DNA from: Liolophura sinensis
Lineage: Eukaryota > Mollusca > Polyplacophora > Chitonida > Chitonidae
Direction: 5' to 3'
Length of the DNA stretch: 64,000 nucleotides
Assembly (NCBI RefSeq): GCF_032854445.1
Contig: NC_088295.1
Coordinates: forward strand, 78,334,028 to 78,398,027
In this document: positions 23,438-36,500 of the stretch, one piece after another
Layout: each line of letters opens with the position of its first letter
Numbering within the stretch: position 1 is the stretch's first letter
Made by a program: the position numbers and the translations under genes
The notes under the pieces: generated by a model
The model's input: only the letters and a program-made list of their open reading frames with translations
The model's database searches: none
What the model was told of the DNA's origin: nothing

Positions 23438-24242
23438 ATGAGATTTAATAAATTTGTGCATCCATACATTTAGTGGAAAAGATTTACAACTGTTAATATT
23501 TTTCCTTGTAAATTATAAGGGAGATTTTATATTCCTGATTGTTAATGTTTTGAAAAAACATTTAAAAGGCTGTTTTAAACAAGGCTTTGGAATTGTCCAA
23601 TCTTGCACCTTTGTCTGAGGATCGTTTCAATCTTTCTGTGATAATTTGTTTACTATTGGTTGCTTGGCGTGATGAGGAAATGCCAGTGCTATCTGAGCAT
23701 TAAAGCCAAACGCTGTCCAAGTTGTGTTACACATTTGTTAACTTATAATCTTGGGAATTTTCCAGTCAACCTTTATATTGGCCTTTTCATTATAATACTC
23801 TACACGACGGGGAAACAAATAGGGGGCCTACATCAGTGGGTTGCAGTTGAAGCCATGTTCAGTGCTGTTATGCTCACGTTCTCTGTACCGGAGAACGGAT
23901 ACATGTGCAGAAGATCTTTCCGAACAATTCTCCTTAAATGTGCAATAAATCTATGCCAAACCATTGCAGATGTCTGATAACATAACTGCAGTCCATGCTA
24001 CAGTAAGGTCGTTCTGTTGGTTTTTACTTTTATGTGTAGTAATTTCATACAATCTGTTGATCATTGAACAGGTACCTTTTTTTACCTGACTATTGTTACC
24101 TGACTACTATTTTTCCGTGTTAATGTAACTCAGTGTTTTACTATATACCCAATGCAGTGCTTTCTATGTCTCTCTTCACTTAAGTAATTCATACAGCCTA
24201 AATTTTAACACATACAAAATCATGCAGAAGCAGCATGGGAGT
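23438..24242 (+). other. Duplicated 3' flank of transporter copy 1
   Basis: Same sequence as 1874-2700 and 43154-43860. It includes an open stretch at 23660-23977 that is not preserved as a frame in the other copies, so it is not called coding. Confidence 0.65.
23447..23452 (+). promoter_or_regulatory. Poly(A) signal AATAAA of transporter copy 1
   Basis: AATAAA 10 bp after the stop codon at 23435-23437. Conserved after copy 2 (43185-43190). Confidence 0.6.
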
Positions 24243-25886
24243 CATTAAGGTCGATTTTATAATCGCTGTTTTTTATGGGCCTATTTGCTTTCTTTCTTAA
24301 TGTTTTCTTTATTGTTTTGTTGGGATTTATATGTTATGATTATGCATTGATTAAAAATTTTAATTATGTCATGCTGTTATTTATTATTTCTTTTCACGAA
24401 AGGTTATTTTGAGGATGTGATAATGTCACATGCCAGTCGGTACCTTGATAGCCTGTGATAGCGTATGTCGTGGAAAGATTTACACAATGTACGGTAACCT
24501 ACGTTCGTGTATTTAACAGCTCGTAATACTGCTTAGGCCTACCTTACGGCAATCGAGCGCTTTGTTAGTCACCAAAATGGTGAAAATAAAGAATGCGGAA
24601 GTAATGCAGATGGCGGGTGTCATTTGACCTTGACACCAGTGCTACAGATAAGGGACGTGCAGGCATAAATGCGCTTAAAAATTAGATTCTAAAATTAAAA
24701 CAGAGCGTACTGAATGCGCATGGCGATTTGTGTGTACCCCTAAATTCCCGAAAGCTGTAGCGCACATGCGAGATTTAAAGCAAAAAGTCCTGTCAAAGTC
24801 GAAAGTAGCTTTCCAAAGTAGTTTACCTACGCGACGCTCTCCACGACGAGTTAGTTTTTAGAAACTGGAGGCTACAGCAAAGGTTCAAGACTGGTAAAAA
24901 AATTCCCAGTCGAATTAGGCAAGTTACCATAGAATGAAATAATACTACAGACCCTGCTCTCAAAACAAAAAGTTGTCATTGAGTGAGTTATTGGAATAAA
25001 CCAAATAGGCCTACAGGTTGAGGTGTAATAAATAAATGTAGGCCTTTGAGCGTCATTCCTCGTGTGGAAAGCTCACTTAAACACACAGGGCGTCCCCTTG
25101 TATGACTCTACCAAATGACGTGATACGGGTCAGACTAAAGAATTTCAAAAGCGTGTAGGCTTATTTTATTTCGAATAATCGAGTGTGATTCTTCCGCAGC
25201 TCAACCTCGGTTATGGTTTACCGGATCTCCGCAGAGCCCTACTAAATTTATTTACAGTGTAGTTGAGCTCTCCACTACATTTCAGTGCATGGTGACACTA
25301 CATTTCCCCATTCAAAGCCTACACTAAAATTTGGTGTAGTGCCGAAGTTGTGCAGGGAACTAAGTAAGACCTTAACTCTGCACTTTTACGTAGACGTCTA
25401 CACTATAAAGTAGTGTTGGGGATGTATTGTTAACCACGTTCATTTCAACATATACAGTAATTGAACAGAAGAGGCTGACGATTTGCCGAGTAGACATAAA
25501 AATGAAAATGGCAGTACCGGTCATTGTTGTGGTATATCTTGACTAAAACATCTACCATCGAAGTATATTGGTCGTCTGAATACTGTAACAACTGATTAAG
25601 TCCCAGATCATGTGCACTTAAACTGAATAATCCTTTATTATAATATGAGCCGATTTTTGCTTACCAAGCGTATTTATAACACCAAAACAAAAAAAACAAA
25701 AACAAAAAAAACAAAAAAAAAAAACAACAACAACAACAACAAAAAATGGAATACAGAAAACATAAGAAAACATGAAGAAACATGATGTACCCTTCCAGAT
25801 TTGTCCTTCCAAACAGATACAGCATTATGTGATGAACAGAATTTTCTTCAAAATGCTGCCTCAGTGAACCAAACAATGAATGAAGA
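24243..25886. other. 1.6-kb insertion private to the copy 1 / copy B spacer, content unrecognised
   Basis: Relative to the spacer near 2690-2760, about 1.64 kb is added between 'gcagcatgggagtcatt' and 'gacaacctacctcaag'. Only its right end (25795-25886) has a match elsewhere in the window, inverted at about 48945-49030. It holds no long open frame and no clear terminal repeats. An A/C-rich tract (CAAAAAA and CAA units) lies at 25681-25747. The rest I cannot identify. Confidence 0.6.
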
Positions 25887-27302
25887 CAACCTACCTCAAG
25901 TGCAAAGTTTTAACTAAGCGTTAGATGAAAGACAAACCACTTTTGTAATCATTAACCATCGTTTTATATTTTGTATTTAACTCTCCGTCTCACGTCTCAA
26001 AAACGGAGAAATTATTTTATGGGTGTCATTGAAGTTTAATGCTGTTATGTACTTAAGAATATTTCAGAAAGAAAAACTGTCGACGATGGTCTTGTTTTTG
26101 GCAAGTGATAATTATATTTGTTAAACATTAATCATAATCGAACAGACCTCATTATATATTTTTGGAATCCGTCGTGATGCACTATAAAAATGCTTTCATA
26201 TTATATTCTGATACACTTCCCTAAATAGCAAGTATATAGTTGTACCATTTACACTAGTCATTTTGTTTCGGGTAATGTACTTATTTTAGGGTATATATTA
26301 TGTACACCAGATAATCAAGACCTAGAATCTTGTTGCAAGTGTGATTCTGCTCCCGATCTTCTGAGCTGTTTAGCTTATAGTATGCAGTTCGAACGCGTCC
26401 CCAGTTTGGTAATGACTGTGCACTTTTTATGAATAAATTTTGTACATCAGACGAATGCCCCTTTCGTGAAATAGTAGACAAACTGGGACGTTGTGGTTGA
26501 ATGTGTTATTTTAATGTGGTTGAGAATACAAGCCCCGTTATAGATACTCCACTTATTTTCACACTAAGAGACAACCCAATAAAAAATGAAGAGAGCATGG
26601 AATTTGTGAATTCTCACATTCTCCTAGTTCCTGGTGATTCACAGCGGCGATTAGGCCGACGGCACTCGTGTAGGCGTTTGAGCGGTTTACCTTCGATGGA
26701 GACCACTTCAGATGTGTATCGTGCATGGGCAATATTATACATACGACACATATTTTCACACCAAACGGCGCATTGAGGAAAGGCACGGGTTCAACCTCGC
26801 GGAACGTCAGAGAATTGGTAAACTCATGGAGATTTAGTGAGGATGAGTGGCCGATGGAACCCGTCCGTGTAATCGTTTGCCCACTTTTCCCATACCAACA
26901 TGGTGTACATACCTGCATTTCTACGACATTCGAGGGAAACTTCGTCAGTAACTTGCCAGGGGAACGTGGTTTACCCTGTGCACTGCGGTTTTTCCAGTTT
27001 ATAAAACAGATCACCATAATGCAGGGATAGATCAGGTTGTTAAACAAAAATCAAATAAATAAATCAATGAATATTTTGGATCCATATTCACTTTGGTGTT
27101 CATTAATGAATTTCTCGTGTTGATACGCTTGGAAAATGTGAACGGTGGTATTCTCACGTGTGACTAATTGTCCAACACATACAATTTAGATTCAGCTCAT
27201 AACACTGACGTACCAAACATGTGGACGCATATTTCACTAACGATACGACCTATACAAAGAAAGTTACGATAGAACTACCAGCATATTTGATTTCATGGCA
27301 CG
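25887..27302 (+). other. Duplicated 5' flank of D2HDH-B
   Basis: Corresponds to 2700-3893 and, inverted, to 46721-48400. No gene is supported. The overlapping frames at 26559-27047 come from the 363-bp insertion and its flanks. Confidence 0.6.
26719..27081 (+). repeat. 363-bp insertion shared by B and C, probable SINE
   Basis: Present here and, inverted, at 46947-47309 with the same length of 363 bp. It is absent at the matching point of copy A near 3668, where 'cagatgcgta' runs directly into 'ccatattcac'. It has a B-box-like GGTTCAACC at 26788-26796 and a 3' end 'aaatcaaataaataaatca' like the SINE-1 tail. These suggest a tRNA-related SINE. I find no convincing A box or target-site duplication. 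Confidence 0.6.
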
Positions 27303-27884
27303 ATGGAATCTCGTACTAAGCCTCATGCACTAGTTTGGTTTCCTCGTTCAGAAGAACCACATTGTGGAATTCCACCAAACTGTCAGAATCTTGGAATGTC
27401 ATTTCCACCTGGTCTGGTTGAAGGACTTACTGGACAACCCTACATTAGGGCTGGACATCCAGGCAGCGTTTGGCTATTACTGCGACCCGGTGACGTTGAC
27501 CATCGAAACTCGGCCACAGTTGTTTCCTAACCTTAAGACGGTCGTTTGTGTGTCCACGGGGTTTGACCACATGGACATGGAGAAGTATAAACAGTTGGGG
27601 ATTCGTGTGTATAACTGTGTGTCTTATTCCGAGGCGACGGCCGAGCATGCCTTCCTGTTAATCCTAGCTACGGCCAGGGATTCTTTCAAAAGTAAGTATA
27701 GACTTTACCAGATAAATACGAAAAAGCTTGTTGAGATATCATTTCGTACAAATGGTGATATAGAAAACTGCAAAAATAGTCAGTATTTGTCCGTAATTTT
27801 TGCCATTTATTCCAGTCACTTTCCATGTTTCCTCTCTCTTCGTCGTTGTAGTATATGTATTTACAGGATGTGTTGAAATAGAGT

Positions 27885-28125
27885 TGCCAAAACTCCGTCC
27901 TTGCCTATTGGGGTTCTCTCGTCCTAGTGGTGACCCAGGAGCCTCTCACCAATGCGGTCGCCGTGAGCTCAAATCCAGCTCATGCTGGTTTCCTGTCCCG
28001 TCGCAAGAGGATGGGAGGTCCTGAGTTTCCCTGGGGTCTGCCTGGTTTCCTCCCACCATAATACTGGCCGCCGTGGTATAAGTGAAATAATTTTCAGTAT
28101 ACGGCGTAAAACACAAACCAACCTG

Positions 28126-28162
<37 letters not shown>

Positions 28163-28187
28163 ATAAATAAATAAATAAATAAATAAA
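27885..28187 (+). repeat. SINE-1 copy in intron 1 of D2HDH-B with (CTAA)n/(AAAT)n tail
   Basis: Same insertion as in copies A and C. The tail has grown into about eight ACTA units followed by AAAT units at 28130-28187. Confidence 0.85.
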
Positions 28188-29004
28188 CCCTTGTCTAATT
28201 AATTGCAGAGTTAAAACTGCAGTGGAGTGTGTCTGTAGTATAGGCCTGGGCAAAATAGGAACTGAAGTCGCCAAGTGCGCTCGTATCTTTGAATATCACT
28301 ACGCCCTGCCATTTCTTAACTAACTTATTTTTATTAGTTATATATACACAAACACATGATGGTTTTATTATCTCACTGTCACTTGATCAGTTTGGCTCAT
28401 TATGAAAATAGTGACTAATAGTTTTTACGATAAACTCCGAATGCTGATCACCACCAATCGCTATCAGATATAATGCATTTATATGATTATTAACAACATA
28501 TCAGGCATAACCACATATTAACAATTTGTCAGTTTTGAGTCGTTTATGCTAGATGTTATTGCGGACATTGTTAAACAGTTGTGCGGCATATGTGGAGAGA
28601 GTGGGAGATTCAGTCCCATGGTTAGTGGCATAAGGTGTGTCGCTCCCAACCGTTCCGTGAATTGTCTAATGAACATTCGCTGTGTGAAACCATGAAAGAC
28701 TTGTTTTCTGAACATTTATATAATATTCAACATGTTAACTGAATACTTTTCCAAACTATTCAGTATTATTCTGTGATATGACTTAGTTAGGTCTTGATCC
28801 CGTGGAGACCATGTTCTAACCCAGCTTCGCTATCTCTACAACGGGGATCACCGGTTCTTATCTTGTCACTCAGGGGACTGGAGTGGTGTTTGATTCCTGC
28901 TGTGATTATTCACTGGTATATCCAAGTAGGAAGAAAGCATTTTTAATCAACCTCTTACAGGATGTGCAGTAGTCCGATGAACCTGAATAACATCAGGATT
29001 ATTT

Positions 29005-29335
29005 ATCATGTCTGTATGCTTTAGGTTTTACGTCAATTTCTCAGTCATATAACGACGAAGGGTCATTCTTGCAACAGGGCGACTCCATGCCGCCACTGAA
29101 GTATTATGTCGGAGACACCGGGCATGACACCCCACGCAGTCACATTATGACACCGGGTCAACCAGTCCTCTTTCCTTGATCAAACCTGTCAGTGCTGAGC
29201 ACCAAGCAGGGCAGCAACAAGCACCATTTCTAAAGTCTTTGGTAAGACTCGATCAAGGTTTGATCCTGGGTCTCCCGACTTCGAGGCGGACGCTCTATAC
29301 CCATTAGGCCATAAAAGTGGTCCTGTCAACCGTGT
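29005..29335 (-). repeat. SINE-2 copy in intron 2 of D2HDH-B
   Basis: Same family and orientation as 5440-5770, with the B box (GATCAAACC, reversed) at about 29257-29265 and the tRNA-like head toward 29325. Confidence 0.75.
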
Positions 29336-30529
29336 TTTTATTGTTTTACGATAATGTGTTCTTGTAGTAGCTAATCCGTCATATTTACTGTCTTCTCTCA
29401 CTGAAAAGCCATATCGAAGAAAACACCAGGTATCCGGTTGGCCGAAATCCGGCCTTTTCCTAAATGCTCGAATTCCTCCAAACACTTTTTTTTATATGAT
29501 TCATCTATATTACAGTGTATATTGCTGTTCCAGTCGCAACCAGACCTACTTAATTTCGACCTTCCCACTCGTAGAGATTCCAGGCTGGACGAAGAGGACG
29601 GTTTTGTGTATGCCTCCTCATTGGCTCTTCTGCTCCAGGAAATTGAGTACATTCTGGTCACATGTCCTTTAACAGACGAAACGAGACTGATGATTGGCCA
29701 GGAGCATTTCAAGATGATGAAATCTACAGCAGCTATAGTCAATGTCGCAAGAGGTATATCTTGATTAAAATCACTTCCTTTCCATGCATCGCCTTAGATA
29801 AAATCCTCGCCTCTGAATAAAAACAAGTTAAAGGTAAAGTCGTGTCAAAGTTCTATAACTGTTCAATTATAATGTAAGCGAGTGATTTTTTTGTGGTACG
29901 ACACATCATGAAAAAGATAATTTTGAACTGTAGTGTTGGAATACTGTTTATAATCTTTACTCTGTATTGCGTTATGTTATATTTATTTCTTATAAATTGC
30001 TCGTTATGTGTGATGAAAGCTACCTATACCATAAGTAGACGTGTAATAACGTGAATAAAATAAAAATTGTGAAAAAAAAGCCTGCAAAGGACTCATCTCT
30101 CAAAATTTACTTTTTTGAAACATTTTATTTTGTTTTATCTCATGAAATCCACCACTCCTCAAAGGAAACGTGAAGGAACATCCCATTCAAAATTTATCCT
30201 CATAGAAAATATTTTAGGTAATATTTTTACTTAGAGCATACCAGCACAAAATATATAATATTCAATGTGTTTGTTGCATGCTTTCAGCTGAGATAATAGA
30301 TCAAGATGCATTGCTGGATGCCTTGCAGAGGGAAAAGCTACGATAAGCCGCTTTGGATGTCACCAGTCCGCCAGTTCTGACCACGGATCACCCACTTTTG
30401 AGCCTCCCCAATGTCATCCTCGCAAACCATTGTGTTTACTGTACACATAGATCTATAGAAAATGTCTGCCGGGAAGCTGTGTACAAAGCCTTGGGTGGCT
30501 TGACGAATGATCAACGCCATGTGGAATGA

Positions 30530-33500
30530 TAAATAAGCACTAAACGAAATTAAATGAAAATACATGAAGTACTCCCTCGTCCAGGTATTGTGTTTAAATT
30601 TTTTACAATCAAAAAAGTACGAATTGTCCATGAGTCTTAAAAGTTCTTTCCCATCGCTTGACATTGAATAAAATGGCCCAGATGCTTTTAGAAAGCCTTA
30701 TTGGTTCCATGTTGTCTTCCTCATTTAGAAAAAAAAATCTTCAGTCCACTTCGCAATGTCTTGAATACAAAAAGTCTTTAATCTCCAACATTTACCATTC
30801 TTGTTTTGAATACAGGGGCAAACTAATCTGTTAATCCGGATTCTACTGGGAAAATACTTATGTCACATCATGATACCTTAAAATTACACAAAAATATTGA
30901 TAAACCAGAGCCCAAAGGCAGTGGAATGCGTCTAGTACTCTTCTGCTTTTTTTTTTTTTTTTCGTTGTAACAAATGACCAGTTTTGTTCTAGTACAATTC
31001 ACTGGGCTTCTCTACCGACAAAGGGCCTATCAGTTATTCTGTGTGTAATGGAGGACGCGGCCCCAGATCATTATGACATGACTTTAAAGAGAATGCATTG
31101 CACGAGGACGTCATATTATGATATACAGTAAGATGGTAGACATTTTCCCGAAATTTCTTTAGCAACTAAGTCGTTATCGTTTCTATTTGTTAGTTTGGTT
31201 AGTGTGAGCATGAAAATCTTATTTTGTACTACTGCTGTATGTGGGAACAGATCAAGGCAACATGTGAAGGCCAAATATCGTCATACAAGACATGTTTTGG
31301 TCCTTACACTATATAGTTGTATGTCAACAGTACAAATATGACAAGGACATCTAGAATACATGTACAGTCTGTCAACCTTTTTTTCGATCATTTCAAAATT
31401 ATATCCAAATATTCATCACATATAGCAAACGTAGTTAACAGCTCATTCCACAATTTAACAGATAACTCCTTCAAAAGACCGTGCAAAACTTTGTATATCG
31501 GTAGGCCTAATAAGTTTGTTGGCATTTACGCAATTAGGAAAATCAACTAAATAAACTAATTTAATGCTTAACCTCTTGGTAACTCCATATTTTTGATAGT
31601 CCATAGAATTTATTTCAAACTTTTCAAGACATAACATTTTGATGCGAATTTTTTTGTGAAATTTTTTCTGTTCTTAGCCACTCTTCACTTAAAAGCCCAT
31701 TTAATGTATCCAGAATCCTGTCTAGACCTGACGTACCACACGTAAAAACGCGCCACAACAAAATAAATAATATGCAGGAATTTAAGCTATATTTGTTAAG
31801 TTAAAGGTAACTGATTATTATCGAACTCACACGATTGTAGGCTTAAGGTACAGAGCTGTACTAAAGCATCAGGCGATGAATTGACGAATCTATTTACCCC
31901 AAAATGTGCATATGTAGGACTCCGAATATACCCGACGTTCCACATACAAACCTCGCCACAACAAAATGTGTTTGTCATGTGACAGAAATAGGAGATAAAC
32001 AAATGTACATGATCATTTGTAGGCTCATGTGTAAACTTGCCTTATACAGTCCTTGTGATTAGCAGATGCCTGGTATGGTGAGGTAATGCATAATAACGAT
32101 TTACTCTGGTTAGATGTTTTTTAAAGAACGGTGTCAATAAACCCACCACAGTACGTGGGCTGTGGATGCAGCCTTCGTGATCATCATGTCAATGATTGAG
32201 TTATGTTACGATTTCGTGATCGACAGCATAACCGCATTTGAAAATATTGACGGAGGACTTTGTCCATGTCAGTTTGCAATGGCGTACTAGAACCCCGTGC
32301 TGTGTATGGCCTAAAATATTGATGGGATAGTTATATGTATACAACTACATATGTGTCATTGTATTTATTGTTAAAGCTAGTTAGACTACTGATTTATTTA
32401 TTTATTTATTTGATTGATGGATTACGCCATACTGTACTCAAGAATATATCTCGACGTCGGCCAGTATTATGGTTTGGAGAAATCGGACGAAGCCCGGAAA
32501 TCCACGACCTTCCACTGGCAACCCTTCCCACGAACGGCCGGAGAGGAAGCCAGCATGAACTGGACTAACTCACAGCGATCGCATTGGTGAGAGGCTTCTG
32601 GGGCATTGCGCCGAGCTGGCGTACTAACCACCACGAAGCGCCCTCCCCCACCCCCCGTACGTCTGATTTAAAAAAACAAGGTCGATTTCAAAATATATAA
32701 GACTTTCATATGAGTTAATGAGAAGAAGAGCGGTTTATTTTTTTTTTATTTTTTTTTTTTTAAACCAGTTTTGTTTCATGTGCATATGTATACAGGCCAG
32801 AAGGCTATTCCTTAATTGGAGCACCCGGTACCGGCATTTTATTATTTTATTATTGTATTATTTAAAAGTTAATTAGAAATAAAAAGTTTTAATGATGTTA
32901 ACACAATAGTAGTCGTTCCGTTTCACGTGATACTAGGGTAAGTTAAGTTTCAAATTAAATGGGCTGTATATTTTCTGTTTCTATATTATATTAGGACTGT
33001 TTGGATCAAATTTTTGGTTTCCCTGCAAACGGACTTAAACGAACCAGTTTCAGCAAGGTGAATAATAAAAATCATATCCACAAGGATTTCAGATTTGGTA
33101 TAAAATAATGCGTATGTCCTTATGGGGATAAGCACTTCCATTTTAAACAAGTAGTCGGAGAGATTTCGGGTTTGATTAGAATTAGAATTCTGCTTGTCAT
33201 ACTCATTTTTTGTTATTTGATAAACGCACTTTATTTCTGTTTACCAGAGTTTTGCTTGGGGAATCAATCGTGTGCACGCACAGACGTTTTTACCTGAATG
33301 TTTTTAAGATGAGTATTTAAAAGGAGTGAAATAAAAAGGAATTAATTCTTTTTGATGTAGTCAGCTGTACATGTCTTTGTTTGGACGTTGAGGATATGGC
33401 GTGGCGTCTTCACAATGACAGAAAAACAAAATAACCAGAACTACTATGTTTTCAGATTTCTGTTCATCACCTGGGAAAAGACTAAAGTTCTGAATTAAAT
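30530..33500 (+). other. Duplicated spacer between D2HDH-B and transporter copy 2
   Basis: Matches 6750-7160 and then 11215-13230. The stretch 32645-33262 is an insertion of about 0.6 kb absent upstream of copy 1. It has C-rich and T-rich tracts and no recognisable gene. No promoter motif I would defend. Confidence 0.6.
32391..32640 (-). repeat. SINE-1 copy upstream of transporter copy 2
   Basis: Orthologous to 12721-12970, with the (TTTA)n tail at the left and the head at the right. Confidence 0.85.
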
Positions 33501-36500
33501 ATGGAGGAGCGAAAGCCTCTGTTGACAGATGTCTTGGATGAACATGACAGTTATTCAATTCAATACAGCAGTATTAACAGCAGCGTGTCAGAGGAGAGAA
33601 GTGTCCCGGTACGCTCACTGGAAGTTAAAGTGTACAAAAGAAGGTTCTACATACTCTTCATGTTTTCCATGTCCACCTTGGCTCAAGCCGCCGTATGGAA
33701 CACATGGGGACCAGTGTCCCAGTCAGCCAAGCAAGTGTTTGGATGGACTGACGGGGACATTGCCTTGTTAGCGAATTGGGGACCCATTTCTTTCATCATT
33801 TCTCTCTACCCGTTTTCATGGATCATGGATGTAAAAGGTACATGTAAGGGCTCTGTAGGTTTTAATTTATTTACCTACCAATTTGGTTAGTGTTTTACGC
33901 CGTGATATAATTTTTTTTCAACTATAGGCGACTTGAGGGCTTTGAGGTTTATGTGCGTTGGAATTTACATCTATTAGGTCTAATACTCGTGATGAACAAT
34001 ATTTGAAGATCTGTTTATAACGTTGAGCGTTTTAGATAGGTCACACTCAAGCTGGTGAGTTTTATTTTCGCTGTGTGTTTCATATTTGTCCCTCGTACTT
34101 CGCAGGATTACGCTGGGCGCTTATCAGCTGCAGCTTTGTGGTGGCAGCCGGGGCGGCGCTCAGGTGTATAACATTCCAGCAACCTTATGCCACCTGGTGA
34201 GTACATGGTGGCAGAGTTATACAGAGGCAGTGCTACTATCGGGATTATTTGGGATCGATATTTTCTAGGTATTTTCACAGATTTAGACGCCACTTTCGCA
34301 AAAGTTAGTAAGTCATATTTCCAGAAACTCTATACCCTAAAAGATGTTGTCTAGGTTTCAGTGCCATAAGGCGACGTGATTTACGGGAAAATTACGAAAA
34401 ACATGATTTTTGAAAGGGGCTCACTGTGCTAAAATTCGTCTGACATCATTCTGGGTTTAAAATCAGTGACCTCAGAGTCAGGTGTGTAGTCACCGGTAAT
34501 ACATTTCCACAATGTTTTGTGAGAAGTCTGTTGGCCGAGTGTATAGACTGTTGACATTCATTGCTGGCGTTTAGGGGCCTGTAGGTTGGGGGAGGGGGTG
34601 GAATGGTCGGCAGGCTACAGGCGCGGAGTGATCTCCAGAACCTATGCTACACCCAGAAAGTGTAAACCCCAAAGATGGGTAATAGTGTTACCTAAAGCCA
34701 TCTGCTGAATGACAGCCACATATCTCTGCAGACACCTGTATGTCTCTCTCCAAACTTGCTATATCATTTATACACTAACTGAAAATCTGAGGGACATTAT
34801 CTCGGAATGTACATATAATCTGTTAATCGTAAAGTAACTACATTCGTAACCGTTTCTCAGCGTCTTTTAACATTGTTTCACACTCGAATATATATGGGAC
34901 AAAAGTAATTTTGTCCTATGTTTAAGAGGCTTTCATCTTCTTGCGTGAATTTTGGCATCTCCAAATGTGTAATCCCTGCTAGGTCTAAGTGATGTCGGGG
35001 GGCGACCATATTTGGATTGTGTGTTTTAATTGTCGCTGGTCGCTGCGTTAATTGGTCGCTGTAAACAACAGTTTTGTTTGATATACATGTAACTATAAAA
35101 GGCGGGCTGAATTCAATTTTTCATATTCTGTAAATTACTGCCTCGAGTCTTTATCAACATTTTTTTGGTTAGAGCCTCCATTCGTCTATTTTATAATTAG
35201 GGTGTGGAAGGTATAGTACGACTTTTTCTGCACGAAAAGATGCGTGCAGCTCATTATAACTAAACTATTCTCCGACATCTTTCAGCCATATATCCAGCCC
35301 AACAGTTGGTGAATGGTTTTAAAATTCTTTGAAACGTAGGACTGCTTCCTGCATACAAGGTGATAACCAGTGTTCATGCAGGGAATGTATTTATTCCAAT
35401 TTTGTCGCAGGTTGATTCACGGAGGCCAGTTTCTTAATGGCCTCGGAGGCCCTGTTGCCATGGCAGCATGTACGGTTGTATCGTCGACATGGTTTCCACC
35501 GAACCAGCGAACTACATCAACGAGTATTGGCAACCTGCTCAATGCTGTTGGTGTGGCAGTCTCTTTTATAATAGGTATATGGTCAAGAGGTTATCTGGTA
35601 TCATTAACATGTATTTATTCTCCGTACATCCTCATTATAGAGTCGTGTGTTTGTATCAGTATCTGGCTGTTGCGTGCACCGTTAATAGAAATATATAATT
35701 AAAGACGCACAGTATAGAGAGAAAAAACAGAGCAGGGGCAAAGTGTGATAGCTGGCAAATAGTCACACATAATCGGTGAAATAGGGCTTCTTGTCAATTC
35801 TTCTCGGTTAGGATTTTATTGCAACTTTTCATGTAATTCCCTAAATGGCTCCATGGCTTAAGCAGACTTAGGGGAAAATAGAGTTATGCTAATTGCAATT
35901 TATTTGACGTCACTGGTCTAGAAATACTCAGTTGCTGTGTTGTGTTTAACATACAATAAATACCTGGGAATACCTAGTCCACCAGCAAACACATTGATTT
36001 ATTATTAATTTCATTGTGGTTTACGTCGTACTCAAGAATATTTCACTTATAAGACGGCGGCCAACATTATGGTGTGAGGAAACCGGGCAGATCCCGCGGG
36101 AAACCCACGACCATCCGCAGGTTGCTATAATACCTTTCCACATACGACCGGAAAGGGAGCCAGCATGACACATTGAAATTTGAATTTTTGCAGCAAAATG
36201 AGAGCCGTGTTGTTGTTGCATAGTTAACATGCATCCTTTGCAGGTGACTGTAATTGTGCAGTTATTACAAGCACGTCGAGCCCCGTCTCTGTGAGTGAAA
36301 AAGTGTGCTTGTCATGTTGGCCGTACGTGATAAGGTCTGGTCAGCAACCTGCGGATGGTCGTGGGTTTAGCGCGGTTTCCTGCCAGCATAATGCTGGTCG
36401 CCGTATAAGTGAAATATTCTGGAGCACGGCGTAAAACACAGTCAAATAAATAAATAAATAAATCCTCATGTAGGAAAATCCCCCTGTCAATCTTTGGTGT

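Larger units (their letters stand above)
27303..30529 (+). pseudogene. D-2-hydroxyacid dehydrogenase (GRHPR-like), copy B, multiply broken
   Basis: Exon 1 27303-27691 lacks two bases near 27382 against copy C, shifting the frame after about residue 27. Exon 2 starts at 28209 but has lost an internal stretch of about 55 nt before the GLGKIG motif, and also its 3' end with the splice donor; homology stops near 28291. Exon 3 29575-29753 is intact. Exon 4 30288-30529 has an in-frame TAA at 30344-30346 where the other copies encode Ser. Four independent lesions make this a certain pseudogene. The C-terminal end DQRHVE resembles that of copy C. Confidence 0.93.

Noticed and set aside
23660-23977. 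Hydrophobic 105-codon frame after transporter copy 1
   Set aside because: The four duplicated versions differ by indels that break the frame, so it is 3' flank rather than a conserved exon.
25618-25876. Cys/Phe/Val-rich minus-strand frames
   Set aside because: Complement of an A/C-rich simple repeat.
26559-27047. 162-codon minus-strand frame, also seen at 46981-47415 on the plus strand
   Set aside because: It spans the junction of a 363-bp insertion and its flank, is absent in copy A, and has no recognisable domain or splice context.
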